A stretch of DNA of 64,000 bases. Origin: Nitrososphaerota archaeon (lineage in GTDB: Archaea > Thermoproteota > Nitrososphaeria > Nitrososphaerales > Nitrosopumilaceae). Position 1 is the stretch's first letter, and every line of letters starts with the position of its first letter. Positions 1 through 12,500 of this stretch are shown here, one piece after another. The notes beneath the pieces are model-generated. The model did not search any database, was not told where the DNA came from, and was given only the letters and a program-made list of their open reading frames with translations. The position numbers were made by a program, and so were the translations under genes. The stretch spans positions 100,628 through 164,627 of the forward strand of contig JAGWFT010000001.1 in NCBI GenBank assembly GCA_028867755.1. The letters run 5' to 3'.

Positions 1-67
1 CATTTTCCATGGGATGCTGCTACCTCAGGAGAAGATTCACATGTACTTAAGAGAAAACCAACCTAAA

Positions 68-1093
68 TTATGCCTGCAAATGCGATAGTTTTTCTTTGAT
101 AAAATCTATTGACTTTATGGGTGTAGGATCCACATTTGACATAATTGCACGATATATCGTAGAATAATCCAATACATAGATTAGAGAAACTAATTTAGTT
201 ATAATGCCACCTTTGTCGGCAAAGACTTCCCTATATCCTATACCATTAACGTCAAAATATTCTTTTATTACTTTCCATCTTTCTTTAGTTGTGATATAAT
301 CATCAGAGCCTTCTATTAGGATAGGTTGTACTGTTGATTTTCCTTCCCATGCAACTATGCCATTGTGACAAACTTCTATGACGTTTTCAACCATTGAATG
401 TAGTTTTGCATTTTCTTGTAACGAGTTCTTAAATCTAGTTGCTGCAGGTTTTAGCCCCCATGGATAATATATCACTGGAATTCCTGTGATCCATTCTGCC
501 AAATTAAGCGATGTATTGTCATCAGTTAGGTTAGATGACCAAATTTTTCTTCTTACAACTTCAAGGTTGTTTATTGCTTCAGCCACATCCTTTTTGTCTA
601 TAGATAGTATTGGATCCAAGATCTTTAGCATTGAGAACAAAAATGAAGGAAATGATGCTCGTGGAGAGTGAGTTTGCGGTATAATTCTGTGATCAATTTT
701 GTTTCTTTTGCAAAATTCTTTAATTTTACCACCAGATGAGAATGCTACTATATGACAATCCAATTTGCTTGCAATATCCAAAATAGAGAGTGTTTCTCGC
801 GTATTTCCAGATACGCTAGTAGTTATGACCAGAGTTTTATCATCTACCGTATTTGGCAAAGTGTATCCCTTTATGTTACAAACATGAATGTTTGTCCTTG
901 AAAGAATAGAGGTCAGGACATCTCCAATTGCTCCTGAGCCTCCCATGCCTGCAAATACTATATGGTCTATATCTCTAAAATTAACTGGCTCATGATCTGA
1001 TTCATAAGACTGCTTTGCTATATCAGGCCATTGATCGTAAACTGTACAAATACCACTAGCATCAACTTTTTTTATCGTATCTATGTCAAGCAA
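68..1093 (-). CDS. Bifunctional phosphoglucose/phosphomannose isomerase
   Basis: A 341-residue SIS-fold sugar isomerase that should interconvert glucose-6-P or mannose-6-P with fructose-6-P in the cytoplasm, feeding gluconeogenesis and sugar-nucleotide supply. The sequence shows the first SIS loop GMGGSGAIGD near residues 49-58, the phosphate-binding TSVSGNTRE near 92-100, and the ENAK...CHN pair (Glu and His) of the archaeal PGI/PMI family in the C-terminal half. Length is normal for the family. It is divergent from a glycosyltransferase gene with only 71 nt between the starts, which suits a role in glycan precursors. A truncated paralog of its N-terminus lies at 19801-20052. The family call is firm; substrate range is inferred. 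Confidence 0.93.
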   Translation of the reverse strand: MLDIDTIKKVDASGICTVYDQWPDIAKQSYESDHEPVNFRDIDHIVFAGMGGSGAIGDVLTSILSRTNIHVCNIKGYTLPNTVDDKTLVITTSVSGNTRETLSILDIASKLDCHIVAFSSGGKIKEFCKRNKIDHRIIPQTHSPRASFPSFLFSMLKILDPILSIDKKDVAEAINNLEVVRRKIWSSNLTDDNTSLNLAEWITGIPVIYYPWGLKPAATRFKNSLQENAKLHSMVENVIEVCHNGIVAWEGKSTVQPILIEGSDDYITTKERWKVIKEYFDVNGIGYREVFADKGGIITKLVSLIYVLDYSTIYRAIMSNVDPTPIKSIDFIKEKLSHLQA

Positions 1094-1164
1094 CCTATGA
1101 GATTGAAAATTCGATTTCTATTTAATGCTTCTACCTATCTCAATATCAAAGATATGTTTTAATC

Positions 1165-2337
1165 ATGAAGATCCTACTGTTATCCCAGTTTTTTTCCACC
1201 ACACGCGGAGGAGGCGAGTATGTATTCAGCCTAATTGCAAAGAATTTAGCTGATAACGGTCATAATGTGTGGGTAATTACTAATAAAATAAATGATGAAG
1301 AATACAAAATCCATGATGATAATGTCAAGTTGGTTTTTGTAAAACCGGACTTACAATATAAGGGAGGTTTACCACCATCATTTCTAGACAATATAAGATA
1401 TCTTGTCAACGCCGTATCCCAAGGCTTGAAGATTATAAAAAATGAAAAAATAGATATCATACACTCTAATAATTTTGCACCAGCCCTTGCAGGTGCAATA
1501 TTATCAAGTCTTACTTCAAAGCCACACATAACTACAATTCATGATGTATTTTCATTATGCGGTAAAAATTATTGGAAGAGATGGGGAAAACAAAGCGACT
1601 TATCAAAGCTAAATGTATGGTTGGCCCCATTTTTTGAGAAATTAATGATAAAGCTAAAGTTCAATTGTATCCATACCGTAAGTGAGACTACCAGAGATGA
1701 TTTGGTAAAGTTTGGAGCAAGAAAACCAATCCATGTGATTCACAATTCAATTGAAACAAATGTAATAAACAATACAATGCCGAATCCACTGCAGTTTGTA
1801 TATGTTGGTAGACTAGTTTTTTATAAAAATATTGAAGTTGCAATAAGAGCAATAGAGATTGTCAAGAAGACTGAACCTGAAATAAAACTCACAATAATAG
1901 GCAGTGGTCCTCATGAAAATTCTCTAAAAAATCTCGTCAAAAAGATTGGTTTGGAACAAAACATAGAGTTCAAGGGATATGTCAGTGCTCAAGAAAAATC
2001 AAGATTGATTACAGAATCAAATGCACTTGTTTTCCCAAGCCTGTGCGAAGGCTTTGGGCTAGTTATTTTAGAAGCCTTTGATCAATCTAGGCCTGTTCTT
2101 GTTTCCAATATCAGACCCATGTCAGATATTGTAAGTCATGAAGAGAATGGATTTATTTTAGATCCATATAACGAAAACCAATGGGCAGATTGTTTACTTA
2201 GAATAATTAGAAATCCGCAAGAGGCAACAAAGATAGGACAAAATGGTAATCAGTTGTTGAAGACAAAATACAATCAGGAATCCATGTATGAGAAAATTGT
2301 TAACATGTATTCTGAAACATTAAAAATGAATAAGTAA
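1165..2337 (+). CDS. GT4-family glycosyltransferase (GT-B fold)
   Basis: A 390-residue cytoplasmic retaining glycosyltransferase. The N-terminal half has the glycine-rich TTRGGGEYVFSLIAKNL acceptor-side loop near residue 14. The C-terminal half has YVGRLVFYKNIE, IIGSGP, and the E-x7-E signature EGFGLVILEAF near residues 292-302 that binds the sugar nucleotide. It starts at ATG and is divergent from the hexose-phosphate isomerase. Likely jobs are surface glycan, lipid-linked oligosaccharide or glycolipid synthesis; donor and acceptor cannot be read from the sequence. Confidence 0.9.
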   Translation: MKILLLSQFFSTTRGGGEYVFSLIAKNLADNGHNVWVITNKINDEEYKIHDDNVKLVFVKPDLQYKGGLPPSFLDNIRYLVNAVSQGLKIIKNEKIDIIHSNNFAPALAGAILSSLTSKPHITTIHDVFSLCGKNYWKRWGKQSDLSKLNVWLAPFFEKLMIKLKFNCIHTVSETTRDDLVKFGARKPIHVIHNSIETNVINNTMPNPLQFVYVGRLVFYKNIEVAIRAIEIVKKTEPEIKLTIIGSGPHENSLKNLVKKIGLEQNIEFKGYVSAQEKSRLITESNALVFPSLCEGFGLVILEAFDQSRPVLVSNIRPMSDIVSHEENGFILDPYNENQWADCLLRIIRNPQEATKIGQNGNQLLKTKYNQESMYEKIVNMYSETLKMNK

Positions 2338-2388
2338 CTACAAAACTCCTTTTTCTAATTTTTTATTTTAGTTAGGAGAGAGAATACT

Positions 2389-2946
2389 TTAACAAGAACC
2401 TATACAAATGTCGTTGGGAGAAACAATATTACCAGTAAGTCGTATATTTCCAGTAACATCCAGAGTCTGTTGAGGACTAGTTGTACCTATGCCGACGCTG
2501 CCACCAAATATCGCGTTACCTGTTATGTCAGAAATTTCTAGTGGGGCATCTACGCGTGATACGCCTGACATGCTTGTAAGACCCTGTTTTATAATCGCAA
2601 ACTTCCCAGTGTTTTCTTTTCCTACAAACCAAGTGTTAGTGTAATCGCTTCCTGTGTGACCAGGCTGTCTGAAAAATATGGCATTATAGCCAGTTGCAGA
2701 TGGATCGACTACAACTCCTTCACCCCAACTATTAGATGTAGGATTAACTTCAAATGTAGAATATGGACTAGTTGTACCTATTCCTACAGTACCTGAACTA
2801 GTAACAATCAATCCGGTTGAGCTCTGGCCTGGAATTTGGTATGGATAACTTGTTATCGTTACAGTATCTGCTAATACTGTCGTTATTGTGATACTACCTA
2901 AGATAATTATCAATATCATATATAACGAGCTTAATTTTTTCATCAT
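2389..2946 (-). CDS. Exported protein with phage-fibre-like IGTTSP repeats
   Basis: A 185-residue exported protein of unknown function. Residues about 5-26 form a signal peptide (LSSLYMILIIILGSITITTVLA). Two copies of a G-x-VGIGTTSP-x(2)-T-[FL]-[ED]-V motif (near 54-68 and 151-164) bracket a 90-residue middle part. This motif is common just before the intramolecular chaperone in tail-fibre and trimeric surface proteins, but no endosialidase chaperone follows. The protein ends in a short NDICIGSC tail with two cysteines. It begins with tandem ATG codons. It may be a small surface fibre or adhesin; this is inference. Confidence 0.75.
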   Translation of the reverse strand: MMKKLSSLYMILIIILGSITITTVLADTVTITSYPYQIPGQSSTGLIVTSSGTVGIGTTSPYSTFEVNPTSNSWGEGVVVDPSATGYNAIFFRQPGHTGSDYTNTWFVGKENTGKFAIIKQGLTSMSGVSRVDAPLEISDITGNAIFGGSVGIGTTSPQQTLDVTGNIRLTGNIVSPNDICIGSC

Positions 2947-3006
2947 TTACAAACTCTATCTGAAAAGTTTAAACTTTTAGTCAATATTATATCTTTTTTG
3001 ATTTCT

Positions 3007-3282
3007 TTATCTAGTCATATTCTTTTCAGCTTTCAGACAAGAAACGTCGAAAATTGTCTTTGTCAGATTACCTATGGTTACAGTAGTAGTTTGACAGTTT
3101 TCCGTTTGCTTGTATACTGCAACAGCGGCATCGGTCAATCCATTTTTGTATCCGCCCTGATAAGCATTTGCCAATTCCTGCTGTCTTGATTCTGTTATCT
3201 TTTCATAGATGATATATTGTGCCGATACAAACAAAGCTACTGAAAGTGCAACTATAGTTATTTTTTGCTTATTCATATCCAT
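3007..3282 (-). CDS. Small membrane-anchored hypothetical protein
   Basis: A 91-residue protein with one N-terminal hydrophobic segment (ITIVALSVALFVSAQYIIY, residues 8-26) followed by a polar extracytoplasmic part with AYQGGYKNGLTDAAVAVYKQ and two cysteines (ENCQTTT and VSCLKAEK) that could form a disulfide. I do not recognise the family. It lies between two genes for exported proteins on the same strand, which suggests a surface role, but spacing is too wide for a confident operon. Confidence 0.65.
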   Translation of the reverse strand: MDMNKQKITIVALSVALFVSAQYIIYEKITESRQQELANAYQGGYKNGLTDAAVAVYKQTENCQTTTVTIGNLTKTIFDVSCLKAEKNMTR

Positions 3283-3523
3283 CTTGTATCAATCAAGAAA
3301 TAGTTAATTGTTCCTCCAGCTTTAATCAATATATTGCATCCTAATGACTAGTCTTGCTAAAGACAGGAAACCTAATCAAGCACAACAGGTCCTTCATGTC
3401 ATCTCATTGTTTTGGTCCATTGTTCTTAAGCAGGTTGGATCTAAATCTTAGTCTGGTCTTTCTCTGTTGTACTGCGTAATCATGCTTTCATTATTTAAGA
3501 ATTGTTTGAGATTTTTGGAAGAT

Positions 3524-6500
3524 CTAGTGTAGACCTATAGCTCCTGATGTATTGGCACCCTTCAGGTTGGCTCCTGTAAGGTTAGCACCAGTGAGATTGG
3601 CATTTTGTAGGTTATCACCCTTCAAATTGGCTCCTTGGAGGTTGGCTCCAGATAAAATTGCATTTTGTAGGTTAGAGCCAGACAAGTCGTCACCTTGCAA
3701 GTTGGTGTTTTGCAGGTTGGCTCCTTGCAGGTTAACACCTGATAGTGTAACTCCTTGTAGATTCATCCCACTCAAGTTATAACCTTGAAGATTAGCTCCA
3801 GACAGGTTCATGGCATCTGTTGCAGATTCCCAAGCTTGCCTGTAATCATATATAGCCCTGTGGGAGTTGCCGCCTGCCAAGTCTGACTGGGCCTTTTGCA
3901 TCCAGCTGTTTGCATTGCTTACATCCTTCTGTACTTGTGCGATCAATGCTGGCGGTGCATTATGAGATTGGAGTGAGGCCAAGAACGATGTGGCAGTGTT
4001 AACCTGATTCTGTGCGAGAGTGTTATCGATTGATACTAGTTGGTTTATTATAGTTTGAATCGAGCTTGCAGTACCTAATGGTAATGTTGTGGTTATAACA
4101 GAGTCGAGATCATGGTCTTTGGTAGTATCATCACCACGTGGATCAACCAAGTCGGTATCTTGCGATGTAGACTGTAGAAGAAGTTTCTTAAGGATATTGA
4201 CTGCATCTGCTTCCTGATTGAATACTTTATTTCCATTCTTTAGGTCAAGTGTTGTTCCATCAGTATTCCATAGGCTGTTTGTAGCACTATTTTGTATGTG
4301 ATCTGCTGCCCTTGCAAGCTTCTGTATCATTCCTTTATCAAATATTCCAGATTCAAGACCCTTGATAGTGGATGCTAATCCTGACTTTTGCGATTCTAAT
4401 GAACCTACTGTAAGAATCACACTGCCTGAGCTCTGTTTGTTGTTAGTATCACCTGAATAGATGCCCATTATCGATACCTGTCCTGACGATGATGAAGTAA
4501 ATGTAACAGAACATGTACCAGCATTACTAAGAGTACACTGGTTTGGTTGGAATGAGCCAGATGCAGCGCTAAATGATACTGTTCCAGAAGGCGAGAATCC
4601 GTTAGTTATTTGGGCTGCTACGGTCGTAGAACCTCCTAATGGAATTGAGGATGAACCAAGTGAGATAGTCGTGGTTGGGATGGCTTGTGAAACTGACAAG
4701 ACTGCATTATTTGTGTTCTGTTTATTGTTAGGATCACCTGAATATGCTGCAGTAATCTTGTGATAACCGTTGCTTACTGATGAAGGTGCATAGGTTACCG
4801 CACACTGGTTGTTGTGTACGGTACATGATGTGGAGTTGAACGAACCAGTACTATTACTTGTAAATGATACTGTTCCCGTGGGTGAGATGCCGTTTATCTT
4901 GACTAATACGACCGAAGAGCTACCCACTATAACGGATGATGGCGTGAGTGTGACAGATTCTGTTGGGGCAGTTGGTGTGACTGTCAGGCCTACGCTATTT
5001 GAGCTTCCCTGGTTGTTTGCATCACCTGAATATGTCGCAGTAATGGTGTGCGTGCTTGTGCCTACAGACGATGGTGTATAGGTTACCGCACACTGGTTGT
5101 TGTTTACGGTACATGATGTGGAGTTGAACGAGCCTGCACCGTCAGATGCAAATGATACTGTACCTCCTGGCAGGAATCCATTGTTTATCTGCACGGTTAC
5201 TGTTGTGGTAGCTCCCACCGCAACGTTAGATGGCCCAAGTGATGGGGCAATACTTGGAGTAGCTTTTGAAACTTTTAAGAGGGTGCTGCTTGAGCTGGGC
5301 AGGTTGTTCAAGTCGCCAGAATAACTGCCAGAGATCTGCACTTGGCCCGGTGCTGATGAAGTAAATGTAACAGAACATGTACCAGCATTACTAAGAGTAC
5401 ACTGGTTTGGTTGGAATGAGCCAGATGCAGCGCTAAATGATACTGTTCCAGAAGGCGAGGACCCTACCACTTGAGCAGTTACAGTTGTAGAGCCTCCAAC
5501 AATGACTGATGATGGTACAACTGAGACTATGGTATTTGTAGATACTGTTGTTTTAGATGGAGCCACAATGCTAATTGATACAGTAGCTGGGCTGCTGTTT
5601 ACAAGCCCATCACTAGTCTGGAATGTAAAGCTGTCCTGCCCTGTAAATCCAGTAGCTGGTGTGTATACTAGATTAGGTGCGGTGCCAGACAGATCACCAG
5701 ATGATGTGCCTTGCACAATTGAGAACTGGAGTGGAGCACTACCACCAGATCCCGTTAGTACTAACGCAACCTTGCCATTTTCTGTTAGTGTAACACTCTG
5801 GCTGTTGGCTATAGGGAAGTTCTCTAACTTGAGTAGTATAGTTGCTGTGTTGCTTTGTACGTTGTTTGTGTTGGTTGCATGGAACGTAAAGCTGTCTGTG
5901 TTTGTAAAGCTCGAGAATGCGTTGAACATAAGGTTCGGTGCAGTTCCTGTTAGGGTACCATGTGATGGATTGGTGGAAGAGTATGCTAATGGTAAGTTGT
6001 TTGGATCTGTGGCCTGCAGTGTTACTGGTGTCGTAGTGATGCCGTTTACGTAAACGGTTTGTGATGATGCCATTGGTGGAAGATTAGCTTGAAGTGAGGA
6101 GATGATTCCATTTATTGTTGTAGTCATCTCGTTCTGGGCAATCTTGTCAGTAATCAACGGTGTTGGGCCGTTCACAAGCTCTAGTATTGCTTGAAGCTCA
6201 GATATGGCAGCATTAACATTCTTGCTTTGAATGTCTGAGATCACTATACTGATGTCATTGTTGAATATAACTCTGGAAGTTGAGGGGCTTGCAAAGTTGC
6301 TGTCTGGCAGGCTGTTAAGACCACTGTTAAGCTTTGTAATTACCAATGCCTCGATTTGTGTGAGAGCTGTAGAAGTAAGGTCTTTGTTGAGTGATACTGG
6401 TGTATAGAATCCATTACTGAAAAGTGACGAGCTTCTAAAGTTAAAATTTAGATTGGCCCAGTCATTCCAGCCATTAAGTGTAGTTAGTTGGCTGTTAGTT

Positions 6501-9500
6501 GATGCATCACAATTTGGAATGTTAAATTCATGAATGTTCGTTTGTACTCCATTCGTTAGTGTAGCATCTCTGGAAAAGGCAACCTGGTTTCCAAATGTTG
6601 CACCAAGCGGTAGCAGGTAATTACCTGACGAATCTACGCCACCAATTACAGTCTGAAGTCCTGACGGCGTACTCTGTCCAATTCCAGTTTGTTCATTGAG
6701 ATTGTTCTCGTTCAGAGAAGCAATTTGGGATTCAGAATAATCAAGTGACCTTCCAGGAATAAGTGTTGGGAACTGGAACAGATAGTTCATGACACTTGGA
6801 TAGTTTGGCTTGCAGTTTAGACTATCAAATATGGCACCGCCGTGGTTGAGTCCCAAGTTGTGACCAAGCTCATGCATGAATGTTGACTCCTGTTCTACCA
6901 CACTTCCAACATCATTTGTAAATGCACCTAGAGATACAACAAAGTTATTCCCGCCTATATCTGACCAGCCAGAAGATGTTGGTGTGTCCCTTAGCTGATC
7001 GATAAACATTGCATAGTGGAATGCCTGTCTCTTTGCACTGAGTATATCTGAGACATATTCTGACTGTGAACCAGAGAATCCTGCCGGCGGAGTAGCTGAA
7101 TGTTCTGCAGCTATACCGATAAAGTCCTGTTTGTAGTCAAAGAATCCTTTGATGTACGTACCAGTTGGTGTTGTATATCCATTAAGTGGGATGGTCTGGT
7201 TGTGGAATCCAGCTTCGCTAGGGTTTATCTGTATATGTAATTGTATGCCGTGATTTGCAAATGCATTGACAACATCGTTCAGTGCTGTTGGGTTGGGCTG
7301 GAATCCTGCCATGTAGTTCACCTCTACAAATAGATCCTTTTTGTTTACATTAGGACATACTGGATCTGGATTTGCCATAGATCCAAGTGGCTGAGTAGAG
7401 TCTGTAACTGTGAAACCATCACCTTGACAATAGTACTGATAGTAAGCTGTGTTGCCAGTAGTAGGATTGGTGTATGGGATTTGAAGTCCTGGGCTTACCT
7501 TCCACTCGTCGCATATTGCATCACCTGCGGCATTGCTATTACAACTTGCCCTTGTGGTTTTATCAACTGAAGTTCCAGCAATTGAGTTAACATTTGACGC
7601 TGCAATTACTGATGCTGTGGGAGTAGCACTTATTCCGCTTGTTACTGGTCTGAAGACACCGACACTCGTTTTACCGCTACCTGTCCAGTCTCCAACTACC
7701 GGTACGTCTCCTGATGCACCCCAGCCAGGAGCTGAGTATGTACCATCGTTATGGAGTAGATACCAAGTACTAGTAGATGGTCTGAAGACACCAACTTCTG
7801 TTATTGGTACTCCTGATGTGGATTTGGCACCATCCCAGTTGCCAACTACCGGTACGTCTCCTGATGCACCCCAGCTAGGAGCTGAGTATGTACCATCGTT
7901 ATGGAGTAGATACCAAGTACTAGTAGATGGTCTGAAGACACCAACACTCGTTTTACCGCTACCTGTCCAGTCTCCAACTACCGGTACGTCTCCTGGTCCA
8001 CCCCAGCCAGGAGCTGAGTATGTACCATCGTTATGGAGTAGATACCAAGTACCACCAGATGGATTATATGTTGCATAAACCGAATCGCCTACTCTTGTAA
8101 CTAGTTTGGTGAGATGATCAGCAGGCAATGCTGATGAGATGAGGAATTGACTTGATGAATACTGAGATGAAGCAGTGGGGGTCTGGTTTAATGTAATCAA
8201 CATTCCCTCAGGCTGACTTGTAGATGCAACAAATGCAGTAACAGATTTTGCTCCACTGTTTGCAGCATTCTGGTCTGCCACGCTCATTATCAAAGATTCC
8301 TGGTCAATGGTAAACACAGGAGAGTTTAGTGTGGCAGCTGGCGTGGACGAAGTTGTTGCTAGTGCAGTAACACCAATTGCAGGAAGGCCGATGTTTTGAG
8401 GAGTAGCAGTATTTACAGTGATAAAGTCATTTGCTGTCACAGTGTTTGACGCGCTGTCTTGTGCCTTGACAGTTATGGAATGAAGGCCAGTTGCCAGAGT
8501 TCCTGTCACAAACTTCCAATCGCCAGAGGCCTGGTCAAGTGTTGCAGGTGAAAACGTTCCGCTGTGATCAATGTCAACTCCAACACTTGTCACAGTACCC
8601 GAGGAGACAACATGAGATTCTATAGTGATTACATTTTGTGTAGTAGATGTATTGTTGGAAGGAGATACAATTGAAAGTGTTAGAGGAGCAACTGTCACAG
8701 ATATCGATTGTGTAGTAACAAGCCCTGCAGAATCAGTTGCGTTGACGTATATCGTATGCAGACCGCTTGCAAGATTACCTGTTGTAAATATCCATGCTGT
8801 GGTACCTGTTGCTGCAGATACAGGACCATTGTCCACCTTCCATGATACTGCAAACGAGACAATGTCAGACGCGGTACCTGATACGACAGGAGCCTGTGTA
8901 GTAATTGTTGCACCATTGGCAGGCGATGTAATGGATAACGTTGGTGGTATTGTAGTTACAGTCACTGCAAATGATTGTGTGCTGACAAGCCCTGCAGAAT
9001 CAGTCGAGTTGACCTGTATTAGGTGCGACCCTTGTGTCAATGTTGGATTAAATGACCAGCTCACGCTTGGTCCAGGGGTAATAAGCACTGTATTTACAGA
9101 GCCACTATCTGCCTTCCATGACACACCAGTAACCGATACGGCATCAGTTGATGTACCGGAGACGGTAGGTGTCGTAGTACCCAGTGCTGCATTGTTAGAG
9201 GGTGAGGAGATGTGTGTAGTTGGTGCAGCCGAGTTTACTGTTATTGATTCTGATTTTATTGTAGAGAGTCCGACACCGCTAGTAGCGTTTACTGTAATTG
9301 TATGTGAGCCATCAGAAAGTCCTGATGCACCGTAAGACCAGCTAGTAGAGTTACCAATAATTGTTGCAGGAGAGTACGAGCCAAGGTCAATCTTTATCTG
9401 AACGCTGCCTATTCCAGATTGTGTATCGTTTGCAGTTCCGCTGATTGTAAATGTTCCTGTATTTAATACTGCATTATTGGCAGGCGATGTTATGATAACA

Positions 9501-12500
9501 GTCGGTGGGAATGATTGTACATTTACTGAAAAGAATGTTGGAGTAGAGATTATGGAGATGTTGTTGTCGACATTGTTAGTTACATAGAGGTCACCGTTTG
9601 AAGGAGCATACGTAATTCCAACAGGAGTATTTCCTACAGGGATTTGTAAGCCGACAAGTGTGTTGGTTGTACCGTTGATTACTGATACTGAGCTACCACC
9701 GCTGTTAGTTACATAGAGGTTGCCGTTTGCAGGATCAAATGTGATTGCGTATGGACCGTTTCCAACTGAGATTGGGGAACCGACTATATTGTTGGTTGCA
9801 CCGTTGATTACTGATACTGTGCCACCACCTTGGTTGGTTACATAGATGTTGCCGTTTGCAGGATCAAGTGCAAGACCAAATGGATTTGATCCCACTGCGA
9901 TTGGGTTTGTAAAGCCAGTAGCAAGTGCGTTTGTTGTTCCATTGATTACAGAGACAGAGTTGCTGGCGTAGTTGGCTACATAGATGTAGTTGCTTGCAGG
10001 ATTGTATACCATTCCTTCAGGATGGGTTCCTACTGTGATTGGACTGCCTATCACTGTATTTGATGCGGCATTTATCACCGATACGGTTCCCGCGTTAAAG
10101 TTATCTACAAATATGTGCTGGTTTGCCGAGTCATACACAACACCAGCTCCTCCACCGGCACCGATGTTTGTAAGAAGCGAGGTTCCATTTATGACGTTTG
10201 TAACTCCGCTAAGGCCGTTTACGTATATCTCACCATTTGCCGAGTCGTATGCTAGACCAAATGGTGTAAAGATTCCGCCAAGCGGGATTGTTGCAACAAT
10301 ATTGTTGTTTGCGGTATTGATTACAGATATGCTGTTAGCGTTATAGTTTGCTACATAGAGATAGCCGTTTGCAGGATCGTATACGCTTTCTTCAGGAAGG
10401 GTTCCTACTGTGATTGGCGAGCCGATAACTTTGTTTGAGGCATAGCTGTATCCATTATTTCCTGTATTGTCAGTTGCTCTTGCCAATATAGTATGAATGC
10501 TGTTTGTTAATCCATGTTTTGTGAACGACCAAGATGTTGTGCCGTTTGCAAGTAGGAATGGACCGTTGTCAATTGATAATTTAACATGGGATATTGTAGA
10601 GTTTACAGCTGATGAGGTTCCAGTAATGGCAACATCAGATGATGTAAGTGTAGTGCCGTTTGATGGGAATCCTATATTGATATGCGGTGGAAACGCGAAG
10701 AATAATGTGCAGTTTCCGCATCCCGGAAGGCTTGTAATAATTCTTGGATAGAGTACTAGACCTGGATCAACAATGTTGCCGTTTGCCACTCCATCCGAGT
10801 CTCCAAACCCTCCATCGGTCACGTTAAGCAACATCGAATTCCTGTTGTTTACAATTGTAATGTGAGATGTAGCATTAACCCATGTTCCTCCCTGGAGTTT
10901 CCAGTATTGGGCATTTGCTGCAAGTTGTGCTGGGAATGTCATGTTGACAATATCATTTGCACCGTGTGCAAGACCTGTTACGTTAAACGCGAATGCACCA
11001 AACGGCAGTGTTGCATTTTGAGGAAGGCCGTTGCTTGTAAGGTTTGATGGCGAGATTGCAGCAAGGCTTGCAAAGCCACCAAATAAAGTCTTGAAGTTGA
11101 CAATGCCTGCACCATTAGAAGATAAGGCGCTTGAGCTTGACGGAAAACTATTTGCAGAAAATTTCTCTACACGGTTGTTGTGAGCATCTACAACATAGAT
11201 GTTGCTAGAGTTGTCAAGTGCAATCCCAATTGGAACATTAAACTGGCCGTTAGTGGAACCAAATGAGCCAAACTGGGAGAGGTATGTGCCGGCAGAGTTG
11301 AATTTTTCGACGCGGGAGTTGCCTTCATCCGTAACATAGATGTTGCCGGAACTGTCAAGTGCTATTGCATATGGAGAGTGAAACTGGCCGGTGCCGGAAC
11401 CTAATGAGCCGAATTGGGATTGGTATACTCCGGCAGAGTTGAATTCTTCAACGCGGGAGTTGCCTGTATCTACAACATAGATGTTGCCGGAGCTGTCAAG
11501 TGCAATCCCAAGTGGAGACAGAAACTGGCCATTGCCGGAACCAGAGGAGCCAAACTGGGAGAGGTATGTGCCGGCAGAGTTGAATTTTTCGACACGATCG
11601 TTTTGAGCATCTACAACATAGATGTTGCTAGAGTTGTCAAGTGCAATCCCAATTGGAACATTAAACTGGCCGTTAGTGGAACCAAATGAGCCGAATTGGG
11701 AGAGGTATGTGCCGGCAGAGTTGAATTTTTCGACACGGTTGTTGCCTGCATCCGTAACATAGATGTTGCCGGAACTGTCAAGTGCTATTCCATATGGAGT
11801 ATTAAACTGGCCGGTGCCATTACCCAAAGAGCCAAATTGTGATTGGTAGACGCCGGCAGAGTTGAGTTTTTCGATGCGGTTGTTGCTTTGATCTGTGACA
11901 TAGATGTTGCCGGAACTGTCAAGTGCAATAAAAGCCGGACCGTTAAACTGGCCGTTGCCGGAACCAGCAGAGCCGAATTGTGATATGTAGGTTGCAAAGT
12001 GATTAAATTTTTCGACGCGGTTGTTGTCTGTATCTACAACATAGATGTTGCCGGAGCTGTCGATTGCAATGCCAATTGGGTGAAGAAGCTGGCCGTTGCC
12101 GGAGCCTTGTGAACCAAATTGGGATTGGTATACACCGGCAGAGTTGAATTTTTCGACACGGTAGTTGCCATGATCTACAACATAGATGTTGCCGGAGCTG
12201 TCGATTGTAATGCCAATTGGATTATTAAATTGACCGTTGCCGGAACCAAATGAGCCAAACTGGGATTGGTATACACCGGCAGAGTTGAATTTTTCGACAC
12301 GATTGTTGCCTTGATCTGTAACATAGATGTTGCCGGAGCTGTCGATTGTAATGCCACCTGGATTTTGAAACTGGCCGTTGCCTAAGCCTGAAGAGCCAAA
12401 TTGTGATTGGTATACACCGGCAGAGTTGAATTCTTCAACGCGGTTGCTGCCTGTATCTGTAACATAGATGTTGCCGGAGCTGTCGATTGCAATGCGACCT

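Noticed and set aside
3552..10751. Long plus-strand frames opposite the giant exported gene
   Set aside because: They are mirror images of its repeats (for example the pentapeptide region) and have no start signals or own motifs.
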